A stretch of DNA of 57,276 nt, taken from the NCBI GenBank assembly GCA_016286145.1, contig JAEESD010000002.1:1-57276 (forward strand). Reading direction: 5' to 3'. Below, piece by piece: positions 28,423-37,672 of the stretch. This DNA comes from Bacteroidales bacterium (GTDB taxonomy: Bacteria > Bacteroidota > Bacteroidia > Bacteroidales > UBA932). The notes under the pieces are model-generated. The model had not been told where the DNA came from, did not search any database, and saw nothing but the letters and a program-made list of their open reading frames with translations. The translations under genes were made by a program, and so were the position numbers. Every line of letters begins with the position of its first letter. The stretch's first letter is position 1.

Positions 28423-31400
28423 ATGAAGAACCTGTTCAATCGAATCGCCCTCGTCCTTGTGACACTGCTTCTGAGCGTGGCCCCCGCCTTCGCCCAGCAG
28501 GTCAAGGGAATTGTACAGGATCAGGACGGACTGCCGGTAATCGGCGCGGCCGTGATGGTCCAGGGCACTTCAATCGGTACCGTTACCGGAGTGGACGGAG
28601 ACTGGATTCTCCCTTCTGTTCCGGAAGGCGCCATCCTCGAAATCTCTTCGATCGGCTACATCACCAAGACCGTCGCCCTCGCAGACGCCGCCCTCGTAAT
28701 TCTTGAGGAAGACAGCATAATGCTCGAGGACGTCGTGGTCGTCGGTTATGGCGTTCAGAAGAAGAGTGTCGTTACCGCGGCTATCGCCAAGGTCGGCTCA
28801 GACGAGCTCGGCAAGACCGCTCCCGTCCGAGTAGACAACGCCCTTAAGGGCCTGGCCGCCGGCGTGAACGTTACCTCTTCATCCGGTCAGCCCGGCGCAG
28901 CGGCCCGAATCAGGGTCCGTGGAACCGGAACCATCAATAACTCCGACCCTCTCTACATCGTAGACGGAATGCCTATCGAAGGCGGTATCGACTATCTGAA
29001 TCCTTCCGATATCGAGTCTATCGAAGTCCTCAAGGACGCAGCTTCGGGCGCAGTTTACGGAGCCCGTGCGGCAAACGGCGTTATCCTGGTTACTACCAAG
29101 AAAGGAACCAAGGGCGACGCCCGAGTCAACTATGAGTTCTCCTACGGCCTGTCGAGCCCCTGGAAGAAACTCGACGTCCTGAACGCTTCCCAGTACGCGA
29201 TGATGATCAACGAAGGTATGATGAACTCCGGCCAGGCTCCCAAGTATGCGGATCCTACAAGCTACGGAGTCGGAACCGACTGGCAGGACGAGATCTTCTA
29301 TTACAACGCCCCCCAGAGCCAGCACGAACTCAGCGTCAGCGGCGCTTCTGACAAGGTCAATTACTACCTCTCGTTGGGCTACCTCAGCCAGGACGGTATC
29401 ATCGGAGGAAATGTAGGCCGTTCCAACTACGACCGCCTTACCCTCCGTTCGAACACTACCTACGAAGTGATGGACAAGACCTCCGAGCGCAGCTTCCTCA
29501 ACAAGTTCACCCTCGGCAGCAACCTCTCCTACGCATACATTACCTCTACCGGAATTGCGACCAACTCAACCTGGGGCTCGCCCCTCGGATCGGCAGTCGC
29601 CCTTTCTCCTATTCTTAATGTATACGCGACAGATGACGAAGCTGCAACCCAGATCTCGACCTACGGCGCAGCGGGTATGATCTACGGCACCAACGGCCGC
29701 ATGTTCACCGTCCCCGGCGGCTCATACAACGAGATGGTCAACCCCGTCGCGGCCCTGTCGCTGCCCGGCAGCAAGGGCTGGAGCCACAAATTCGTAGGCG
29801 GATTCAGCGGCGAACTCCAGATCATCGAGGGCCTCAAGCTGCGCAACGCGATCGGCCTCGACCTCTCCTTCTGGGGCGACAACGGCTATACGGACGTCTT
29901 CTACCTGAGCAGCAGCCAGCAGGCTACGGAATCCTCCGCCTCCGGCTCGGCTTGCAACTCCCTCGTCTGGCAGGTTGAAAACACCCTCACCTATACCAAG
30001 ACCTTTGGAGAACATAGCATCACCGCCCTGCTCGGCCAGTCTGCCAAAGCCTCGAACGGCCAGTATCTCGGTGCATCATCGAAGTTCCTCAAGGACATCA
30101 ACAAGCCTTATATCGACTATACCAACGGCCTCCAGGCCGACGGCGACCGCAACGGTTGGGGCGCACCCTACGCCCAGGCAAAGCTCGCCTCCTACTTCGC
30201 CCGACTCAGCTACAACTACGCTGAGCGCTATATGGCCGAGGTTACAGTTCGTCGCGACGGTTCATCCCGCTTCGGCGCCAACAACCACTGGGCAACCTTC
30301 CCATCTGTCTCCCTGGGCTGGAACCTCTTCAAGGAAGAGTTTATGCAGGGCGTCATCCCCGAACTGAGCAACGCAAAGCTCCGCGCCTCCTGGGGCCAGA
30401 ACGGTAACGAAAACATCGGTAACTTCCGTTACACCGTCCTTACCGAAGGCAACAACAACTACTTCTTCGGCACCGGCGCTACCGAGGCTATCGGCGTAAA
30501 GGCCAGCGGCCTTGCGAACCAGAGCCTCCGCTGGGAGACCTCGACCCAGACCGACCTCGGTCTCGACCTCGGTTTCTTCGCAAACAAGCTCACCTTTACC
30601 GTAGACTATTACAACAAGCTTACCGAGGGTATGCTTATGACCATGCCTATCCCTTCATACGTAGGCGAGAGCAAGCCTATCGGCAATGTCGGCCTCATGA
30701 GCAACAGGGGCGTCGAGTTCGAGCTTGGCTACAAATACTCGGTCGGTGACTGGAACTTCCGCATTAACGGAAACGCCACCTACCTCAAGAACGAGCTCAT
30801 CAAGCTCGGCAACGACACCGGCTGGGCCAACTACGACAGCTTCCAGGGAACCGGAACTATTTCCCGTGCCGAAAACGGCATGCCTTTCCCTTACTTCTAT
30901 GGTTACAAGACAGACGGCATCTTCCAGAACGTCGCCCAGATCGACTCCTATACCTGGACCGATCCTGAGACCGGAGAAGTCAAGAAGATTCAGCCCAAGG
31001 CCAACCCCGGCGATGTCCGTTTCCAGGACATCAACAACGACGGAGTGATCGACGACAACGACCGCACCTATATCGGAAAGGGAACTCCTGACTGGACCTT
31101 CGGTCTGAACTTCCAGGCAAGCTGGAAGGGCTTCGACTTCTCGATGCTTATCCAGGGTGTTGCCGGAGTACAGGTGTTCGACTGTACCCGCCGTACCGAC
31201 ATCCGTGCCGTCAACCTTCCTTCCTATATGCTTGACCGCTGGACCGGAGAGGGTACTTCGAACCACTATCCCCGTTTCGTCATCGGCGACAAGTTCAACT
31301 GGGTCTCTTCAGACCTCTACGTCTACGACGGATCCTATGCACGCATCAAGAACGTTCAGCTGGGCTACACTCTTCCCGAGTCACTCGTAAGGAAGGCCCT

Positions 31401-31566
31401 CATCTCCAATGTCCGCGTCTATGTAGCCGCCGAGAACCTTCTCACCCTTACCGGCTACCACGGTTTCGATCCTGAAATCGCATCCGGCGGTACTTCTCTG
31501 GGAATCGACTACGGTGTTTACCCTCAGGCACGCACCTTCACCGCAGGCGTAAGCGTAGCATTTTAA
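28423..31566 (+). CDS. SusC/RagA family TonB-linked outer membrane protein
   Basis: CarboxypepD-like domain, plug (VVVVGYGVQKKSVVTAAIA, PLYIVDGMPI, IESIEVLKDAASGAVYGARAANGVILVTTKKG), barrel ending FTAGVSVAF. Confidence 0.96.
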   Translation: MKNLFNRIALVLVTLLLSVAPAFAQQVKGIVQDQDGLPVIGAAVMVQGTSIGTVTGVDGDWILPSVPEGAILEISSIGYITKTVALADAALVILEEDSIMLEDVVVVGYGVQKKSVVTAAIAKVGSDELGKTAPVRVDNALKGLAAGVNVTSSSGQPGAAARIRVRGTGTINNSDPLYIVDGMPIEGGIDYLNPSDIESIEVLKDAASGAVYGARAANGVILVTTKKGTKGDARVNYEFSYGLSSPWKKLDVLNASQYAMMINEGMMNSGQAPKYADPTSYGVGTDWQDEIFYYNAPQSQHELSVSGASDKVNYYLSLGYLSQDGIIGGNVGRSNYDRLTLRSNTTYEVMDKTSERSFLNKFTLGSNLSYAYITSTGIATNSTWGSPLGSAVALSPILNVYATDDEAATQISTYGAAGMIYGTNGRMFTVPGGSYNEMVNPVAALSLPGSKGWSHKFVGGFSGELQIIEGLKLRNAIGLDLSFWGDNGYTDVFYLSSSQQATESSASGSACNSLVWQVENTLTYTKTFGEHSITALLGQSAKASNGQYLGASSKFLKDINKPYIDYTNGLQADGDRNGWGAPYAQAKLASYFARLSYNYAERYMAEVTVRRDGSSRFGANNHWATFPSVSLGWNLFKEEFMQGVIPELSNAKLRASWGQNGNENIGNFRYTVLTEGNNNYFFGTGATEAIGVKASGLANQSLRWETSTQTDLGLDLGFFANKLTFTVDYYNKLTEGMLMTMPIPSYVGESKPIGNVGLMSNRGVEFELGYKYSVGDWNFRINGNATYLKNELIKLGNDTGWANYDSFQGTGTISRAENGMPFPYFYGYKTDGIFQNVAQIDSYTWTDPETGEVKKIQPKANPGDVRFQDINNDGVIDDNDRTYIGKGTPDWTFGLNFQASWKGFDFSMLIQGVAGVQVFDCTRRTDIRAVNLPSYMLDRWTGEGTSNHYPRFVIGDKFNWVSSDLYVYDGSYARIKNVQLGYTLPESLVRKALISNVRVYVAAENLLTLTGYHGFDPEIASGGTSLGIDYGVYPQARTFTAGVSVAF

Positions 31567-31584
31567 TGACAGGAGGACACAGTT

Positions 31585-33099
31585 ATGAAACTTAACAAGA
31601 TAATTTCAGTAATAGCTCTCGGCTCTGTTATCTTCGCTTCCTGCGGAGACGACTTCCTTACGGTCGAGAACCCTACCGCTCAGCCTATCGAAGAGTACTT
31701 CACTACCGCTGACCACCTCCAGGAAGCCCTCGTAGCGGCTTACGCTCCGCTCCACTGGACAGACTGGTCAAACGGTCAGTACAACCCGCTTCCGATAATG
31801 AGCGACATAATGGCTGATCAGATCTGGGTCGGTGGCGAAAGCAAGACCGACAACCAGTTCTGGCACCTTATGATGAACTTCGAGGCTCTTCCTACCAACT
31901 GTATGACCTCTATCTGGGTTTGCGGTTACTCGGGAGTCAAGAGGTGCAACGACCTTATCCTCTATACCGGATGGACTAAGGCAGCCGGCAACATCGATGC
32001 TCAGGAAGAGACTCTGATGCTCGAGCAGGCCCGCCTTCTCAGGGTCTACTACTATAGCTGGCTCTGGAAGTTCTGGGGCAACATCGTCTACTACGAGAAG
32101 AACCTCGAGGATCCTTATCTCGGAACTCAGTTCTCTGCAGACGAGGTCTACGCGAAGATGATCGCCGACCTCGAAGGCGCGATCGCGCTTGGCGCTCTTC
32201 CTATGCGCCAGCCGGACGATAAGGCAGGTTACCTTACAAAGGCCTTCGCATACATGCTCTACGCCGAGCTCGTAATGTATCAGAAGGACGAGTCCCGTTA
32301 CGCTACAGCCCTCGGTTATATGAAGGAGATCATCGAAGACTCGGCCGAATACGATCTGGTCGACGACTACGGCACCATCTTCAAGCCCGCGGGCGAGTGG
32401 AGCAAGGAATCCATCTTCGAGATTACCTACAGGGCAGACGCTCAGGTCCGTTCATACGACAACGTCCTCGGCGCGGGCGGCACTATCCTCCCTCAGCTTA
32501 TCGGCCCTTACAATATGGTCGAGGGCGCCGATGACCACAAAGCCGGCTGGGGCTTCGCTCCCGTCCGCAAGGAAACCTACGATATGTACGCAGTAGGCGA
32601 CGCGCGTCGCGATGCTACCTGCTACGATGCGACCGTAAACGCCTACGAGGCCCGCTATGAGGATACCGGCTACTTCCTCGAGAAGTACCAGGGTCTCCAG
32701 AGCGAGTACAATACCGGCGACGGCGCGCCCGATATGCGCTTTGGCAACAACTACCGTATCTACCGCTTCGCAGAGACTCTGCTCAATGCGGCAGAGCTCG
32801 CCCTTACCAGCGATCCGACCAATGCCAAGACCTGGCTCAACAAGGTCCACAACCGCGCAGGCCTTACCGATACGGTGGATGCCACCCTTGCCAACATCAA
32901 GGAGGAGCGCAAGCTCGAATTCGTTGGCGAAGGAAAACGCTACTGGGATCTTGTTCGCTGGGGCGACGCTCCTACCGTCCTCGTACCGGACACCTATGGC
33001 TTCCGTACTAACACCTGGAGCGAGAGCAAGAAGTATCTCCCCATCCCTCAGAGCGAGATTGACGCCGCCCTCGGAACCCTTAAACAGAACAATTATTAA
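31585..33099 (+). CDS. RagB/SusD family nutrient-binding lipoprotein
   Basis: Lipobox FASC; RLLRVYYYSWLWKFWGNIVYYEK, LEFVGEGKRYWDLVRWGDA, LPIPQSEIDA. Confidence 0.95.
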   Translation: MKLNKIISVIALGSVIFASCGDDFLTVENPTAQPIEEYFTTADHLQEALVAAYAPLHWTDWSNGQYNPLPIMSDIMADQIWVGGESKTDNQFWHLMMNFEALPTNCMTSIWVCGYSGVKRCNDLILYTGWTKAAGNIDAQEETLMLEQARLLRVYYYSWLWKFWGNIVYYEKNLEDPYLGTQFSADEVYAKMIADLEGAIALGALPMRQPDDKAGYLTKAFAYMLYAELVMYQKDESRYATALGYMKEIIEDSAEYDLVDDYGTIFKPAGEWSKESIFEITYRADAQVRSYDNVLGAGGTILPQLIGPYNMVEGADDHKAGWGFAPVRKETYDMYAVGDARRDATCYDATVNAYEARYEDTGYFLEKYQGLQSEYNTGDGAPDMRFGNNYRIYRFAETLLNAAELALTSDPTNAKTWLNKVHNRAGLTDTVDATLANIKEERKLEFVGEGKRYWDLVRWGDAPTVLVPDTYGFRTNTWSESKKYLPIPQSEIDAALGTLKQNNY

Positions 33100-33119
33100 C
33101 AACCATTAATATTAACACA

Positions 33120-34556
33120 ATGAAAAAGTTTTTTGCACTTTTGAGCATTGCAGCTCTTGCATTTGCAACCGTAGCCTGCAATCCCGATGATCAGAAGGAT
33201 CAGCCTCAGCTTCCTTCAGCCGCCGGCATCACCCCCGTTGTGACCGTTGACGGTACTGTAGTTACTTTCGCTCTCCCTGAGGGAACGACAGGTCTTATTC
33301 CTATCTGGTACACCAACGAGTCCGGAGATTTCGCTTTCGCAGGACAGGGCAACCCCTTCCAGAAGACCTTCTTCGACGCAGGTACCTTCAAAGTACGTAT
33401 GTATGTCAGCAACTCGGTAGGTCAGTCTGCAGACTATGCAGAGGCTGAGTTCACCGTTGAGGGACAGGAAGGCTGGAACGGCTACAACTACAACTCACAG
33501 TTCAACATCTGGAAGGCTGGTGAGGATGCAGGTATGGATGCCAGCTACACCTGGTGCAGCCCGGGTTGGGCCGGTGAGGTTTCAGTTCCTTTCACCACCA
33601 ATCCTTACACCCTTACCGTTCCCGGCGCTTGCTCGGATCGTTGGCAGTGCCAGTTCCACCTTGTTCCGGGCGCAGATGTTGCTCTCTCTTCCGAGAAGAA
33701 CTACGACTTCTCCTGCATTATCGAACTCAGCAAGCCCGCTGGTGTGACCGTTAAGGTTACCGATGTTGCTAGCGACGACAACTTCCTCTTCGTCACCCTC
33801 GACGATATGCCTGCTGGCGAGAACATCTACTGGATGAAGAACGTCAAGGGTATCGATGCTTCCGCAGTCAAGATCGTCTTCGACTTCGGTTACAGCGAGG
33901 CCGGCAATGAGGTTAAGATCACCCGCATCACCCTTAAGGACCATGCCAACGACGACGGCACCAACGCTCCCGACAAGGAAGAGCCTGTAACTCCCGAACC
34001 TCCGGTAGACGACAGCGAGTATCCTGCAGACAGCTATGTATTCGATGTAAACGGCGAGGGCAACCTCTGGAAAGCCGCTCTCGGAAACGAGATGTTCTTC
34101 TACTATTTCTGCAACGGTGGCGACTGGAACGGTGTTGAGACCGAGACAGCAGAGCCTTCCTTCCTCGTAAAGAGCGGCAACTCTTATGCTATCACTCTCG
34201 AGAATGGAACCAACTCACAGTGGCAGGATCAGTTCTTCGTATGGCCTGGCGCAGGCAGCTATATCGCTCTGTCCGACTCTAAGAAGTACGCTCTCCAGCT
34301 CAAGCTTACCGCAACCGTAGACACCCCTGCATTCTTCAAGATCGAGCAGTGGGCAGAAGGTGGCCCCAAACACGAAGGTGCTAACATCTGGGAGAAGGGT
34401 GCAGTTTCGATCAAGGCAGGTGAAGACCTCGTCATTACCTCCAAGATCATCTCCGGTGTCGCTTGCGACAACGTCAACCTTATCTTCGACTTCGGCGGTT
34501 GTACCGCAGGCGCAGTTGTCACCATCAAGGACATCTGCCTCCAGGAGTACAAATAG
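33120..34556 (+). CDS. Surface glycan-binding lipoprotein (SusE/F-like position), PKD-like domain plus two carbohydrate-binding-like repeats
   Basis: Lipobox TVAC; located 3' of SusD; two similar domains each with a WxxxF + PGA + sandwich pattern (WQCQFHLVPGADVALSSEKNY / WQDQFFVWPGAGSYIALSDSKKY). Confidence 0.7.
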   Translation: MKKFFALLSIAALAFATVACNPDDQKDQPQLPSAAGITPVVTVDGTVVTFALPEGTTGLIPIWYTNESGDFAFAGQGNPFQKTFFDAGTFKVRMYVSNSVGQSADYAEAEFTVEGQEGWNGYNYNSQFNIWKAGEDAGMDASYTWCSPGWAGEVSVPFTTNPYTLTVPGACSDRWQCQFHLVPGADVALSSEKNYDFSCIIELSKPAGVTVKVTDVASDDNFLFVTLDDMPAGENIYWMKNVKGIDASAVKIVFDFGYSEAGNEVKITRITLKDHANDDGTNAPDKEEPVTPEPPVDDSEYPADSYVFDVNGEGNLWKAALGNEMFFYYFCNGGDWNGVETETAEPSFLVKSGNSYAITLENGTNSQWQDQFFVWPGAGSYIALSDSKKYALQLKLTATVDTPAFFKIEQWAEGGPKHEGANIWEKGAVSIKAGEDLVITSKIISGVACDNVNLIFDFGGCTAGAVVTIKDICLQEYK

Positions 34557-34563
34557 TTAAAAT

Positions 34564-35658
34564 ATGAAACCCATCCGCATTTTGTCTTTACTTCCCCTCA
34601 TACTATTCGCCCTGTGCTGCAGACCGCAGCCGGTCGAGGTCCCGCAGAACAGTATCGCCTTCACTCCCGATTCGCTCATTTTCGAGCAGCAGGGAGGAGA
34701 GCAGACGTTCTTTGTGACCGCTTCCGCCCCCGGAATCGCTCTCTATAGCGATCAGGATTGGGTGACAAGCATCGAACCTCCGTACTGCGCCCAGCAGGAA
34801 GGATCCTTCACCGTGAAGGTAAAACCCAACTCCACTACCGCTACCCGCGAAGGAGCTGTAGTGATAAAGGTCGGACAGACGAGGACACAACTGCCCATCC
34901 GTCAGCCCGGTCTGGATCCCGAGGAGGTTGGAATCGAAACGCCTGAGGGCTATACCCTTGTCTGGCACGACGAGTTCGATTATGACGGACTGCCGGCTTC
35001 GACCGACTGGAAGTATCAGACGGGAGACGGCGGATGGGGTAACCATGAACTTCAGGACTACGTGTCCGGCGAGTACAACGGCGTAAAGATCGCCGAGGTC
35101 TCGGACGGCACCCTGAAGGTATGGGCTAAAAAATTGGACGGCAAGGTCCGGTCCGTACGTCTGAATACTCGCAAGAGCTGGACGTACGGCTGGATCGAGG
35201 CGTCCCTTAAGCTCCCCAAGGGCAAGGGCACATGGCCCGCATTCTGGATGATGCCTTCTCAGTTTACCGGCTGGCCGAAAGACGGCGAGATCGATATTAT
35301 GGAGGAGGTAGGCTATCATGCAAATTACTGCAGTTCCTCTATCCATTGCAACCGCTACAACAACAGCGGATCTACGATCGAACACGCTGAGAGATATATT
35401 CCTACCGCTCAGACCGAGTTCCATGTCTACGGACTTGAGTGGACAGCAGACTATATGACTTTCTATCAGGACGGCAAGGCGATTCTAACCTACAAGAATA
35501 ACGGAGGCGGCCACGACAGCTGGCCCTTTTACAAGCCGTTCTACATCATCCTCAATCTCGCCTGGGGAGGCGACTGGGGCGGCGCTCAGGGCGTCGACGA
35601 GTCGTGCCTGCCCACCGCGATGGAGGTGGACTGGGTAAGAGTGTTCCAGAAAATGTAA
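34564..35658 (+). CDS. Glycoside hydrolase family 16 (beta-1,3/1,4-glucanase-like) with N-terminal BACON-like domain
   Basis: GH16 catalytic motif GEIDIMEEVGY, WHDEFDYDG, FYIILNLAWGGDWGG; N-terminal SLIFEQQGGEQTFFVTAS... BACON-like. Confidence 0.92.
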   Translation: MKPIRILSLLPLILFALCCRPQPVEVPQNSIAFTPDSLIFEQQGGEQTFFVTASAPGIALYSDQDWVTSIEPPYCAQQEGSFTVKVKPNSTTATREGAVVIKVGQTRTQLPIRQPGLDPEEVGIETPEGYTLVWHDEFDYDGLPASTDWKYQTGDGGWGNHELQDYVSGEYNGVKIAEVSDGTLKVWAKKLDGKVRSVRLNTRKSWTYGWIEASLKLPKGKGTWPAFWMMPSQFTGWPKDGEIDIMEEVGYHANYCSSSIHCNRYNNSGSTIEHAERYIPTAQTEFHVYGLEWTADYMTFYQDGKAILTYKNNGGGHDSWPFYKPFYIILNLAWGGDWGGAQGVDESCLPTAMEVDWVRVFQKM

Positions 35659-35662
35659 TTTA

Positions 35663-36298
35663 TTAATCGATTGAATCGATCCCTTCCCAAGGCTCGTTAA
35701 AGGGCTGAAGGAAGGGATTGTTCGTTCTCTCGTCCGAGATAGTAGAGGACGAACCGTGTCCGGGGAAGATCTGGACGTCTCCGTCCAGCCCCATCACCTT
35801 GTCCATTATCGAGACAATCAGGTCGTCGTATTCGCCGCCCTTGAGGTCCGTGCGGCCGATAGTCCCGCGAAAGAGGGTGTCTCCGGTCATCAGCGCTTTA
35901 TCCGCGGGGAGGTAGTAGCAGACTCCGCCGGGGGTGTGGCCGGGGGTAGTGATAACCTCGAAATGGAGCCCGCCGAGATCCAGCTTCTGTCCGTCTTCCA
36001 GCGGGGTGGTATCGAAATCGATATTGAACACCGTTTTCTCCGCCTCACACATATAGACCGGCACCCCGAACTTGTCCTGGATGGCTTTCGCGCCCGAACG
36101 GTGGTCCGGGTGGGCATGGGTCAGCAGAACGGCGACCGGGCGAAGGCGCTGGGTCTCGAGCCAGCCGAAAAAGGATTCCTGCTCCCTGCCGGGATCGCAG
36201 CCGGGATCGACTATTACTGCTTCGGAGGAATTTCCTTCAGAGAGGACATATGTATTTTCCTGAAAGGGGTTGAAGACGAAATGGCGGATGTTCAGCAT
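35663..36298 (-). CDS. MBL fold metallo-hydrolase (glyoxalase II-like)
   Basis: LLTHAHPDHRSGAKAI, PGHTPGGVCYYLP, GDTLFRGTIGRTD, FPGHGSSSTI. Start MLNIRHFVFNPFQENTYVL at 36298. Confidence 0.92.
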   Translation of the reverse strand: MLNIRHFVFNPFQENTYVLSEGNSSEAVIVDPGCDPGREQESFFGWLETQRLRPVAVLLTHAHPDHRSGAKAIQDKFGVPVYMCEAEKTVFNIDFDTTPLEDGQKLDLGGLHFEVITTPGHTPGGVCYYLPADKALMTGDTLFRGTIGRTDLKGGEYDDLIVSIMDKVMGLDGDVQIFPGHGSSSTISDERTNNPFLQPFNEPWEGIDSID

Positions 36299-36348
36299 TT
36301 GTTCATAACTCTGGGTTACCGTGGGCAAAATTAACAAAACTTATCGTA

Positions 36349-36356
36349 AATTTGTG
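36349..36356 (+). promoter_or_regulatory. Putative -7 box TAAATTTG
   Basis: TAnnTTTG match 23 nt before ATG 36380. Confidence 0.55.
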
Positions 36357-36379
36357 AGATTGCAAACCACGGACATCTT

Positions 36380-36991
36380 ATGCACATCGGAATAGCAGGA
36401 AACATCGGCTGCGGTAAGACTACCCTGACCCGCAAACTCGCCGAGTATTACGGCTGGACTCCCCGCTTCGAGTCGGTCACCTACAATCCCTATCTTGAAG
36501 ACTATTACTCGGATATCCAGCGCTGGTCGTTCAATCTGGAAGTATATTTCCTCGCCCAGCGGTTCAGGGATACGCTCGAGATCGCAAAGAACAAGGGCGT
36601 CATTATCCAGGACAGGACCATCCTTGAGGGCGTGCAGATTTTCGTCCAGAACAACTATCGTATGGGTAACCTGTCGGAGCGCGATTTCGCCACCTATATG
36701 GATCTGTTCGATTTGATGATGTCGCTGGTAAAACTGCCGGACCTCCTTATCTATATCCGTTCGAGTGTGCCTCATCTCGTATCCCAGATCCAGAAGCGCG
36801 GGCGGGAGTACGAACAGACTATCAGCCTCGAGTACCTCGGAGGACTCAACGAACTTTACGAAAAGTGGATAGGGGAGTATAAGGGCCGCCTGCTGATAAT
36901 AGACGGTGACAACCTTGACTATGAAAACCGTCCGGAGGATTTTGCGCTCGTGACGGACAAAATAGACGCTGAAATGTACGGACTTTTTTAA
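36380..36991 (+). CDS. Deoxynucleoside kinase (copy 1 of tandem pair)
   Basis: P-loop GNIGCGKTTL, DRTILEG, RSSVPHLVSQIQKRGREYE. Confidence 0.92.
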   Translation: MHIGIAGNIGCGKTTLTRKLAEYYGWTPRFESVTYNPYLEDYYSDIQRWSFNLEVYFLAQRFRDTLEIAKNKGVIIQDRTILEGVQIFVQNNYRMGNLSERDFATYMDLFDLMMSLVKLPDLLIYIRSSVPHLVSQIQKRGREYEQTISLEYLGGLNELYEKWIGEYKGRLLIIDGDNLDYENRPEDFALVTDKIDAEMYGLF

Positions 36992-37006
36992 TCGCGACTA
37001 ATTGAT

Positions 37007-37014
37007 TATATTTG
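37007..37014 (+). promoter_or_regulatory. Putative -7 box TATATTTG between the two kinases
   Basis: TAnnTTTG match 22 nt before ATG 37037. Confidence 0.55.
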
Positions 37015-37036
37015 TGGACTTTTAAAAGAGAATACT

Positions 37037-37660
37037 ATGCATATAGCTATTGCGGGAAACATCGGAAGCGGTAAGACTACTCTTACCAAGATGCTTGCAG
37101 CACACTATGGCTGGACTCCCAAATTCGAGTCGGTAGACTTCAATCCCTATCTGTCAGACTTCTACGAGGATATGGAGCGTTGGTCGTTCAACCTCCAGAT
37201 CTACTTCCTGAACAAACGCTTCAAGGACGTAGTGGATATCAGCAGGACAGATGACATAATCATTCAGGACAGAACTATCTACGAAGACGCCAAGATCTTC
37301 GCCCCCAACCTCCACGACATGGGCCTGATGAGTACCAGGGATTTTGACAATTACTCGGACCTCTTCAACCTCATGATGTCTCTGGTCGGAAATCCGGATC
37401 TCATGATCTATCTCCGCTCCAGCATCCCCAATCTGGTCGCCCAGATTCAGAAACGCGGACGCGAGTACGAGAAGGGTATCCGTATCGATTACCTTACCGG
37501 CCTGAACGAAAAGTATGAAAACTGGATCAAGGACTACGACGGCAATCTCCTGATTGTCGATGCAGATAATATCAAATTTGGCAATAATCCCGAAGACTTC
37601 GCGAAGATTACGGATATGATCGACGCCCAGATGTTCGGACTATTCTCAGCGAAAAAATAA
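37037..37660 (+). CDS. Deoxynucleoside kinase (copy 2 of tandem pair)
   Basis: P-loop GNIGSGKTTL; collinear with 36380..36991 over full length. Confidence 0.92.
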   Translation: MHIAIAGNIGSGKTTLTKMLAAHYGWTPKFESVDFNPYLSDFYEDMERWSFNLQIYFLNKRFKDVVDISRTDDIIIQDRTIYEDAKIFAPNLHDMGLMSTRDFDNYSDLFNLMMSLVGNPDLMIYLRSSIPNLVAQIQKRGREYEKGIRIDYLTGLNEKYENWIKDYDGNLLIVDADNIKFGNNPEDFAKITDMIDAQMFGLFSAKK

Positions 37661-37672
37661 ACTTATTCAGAT

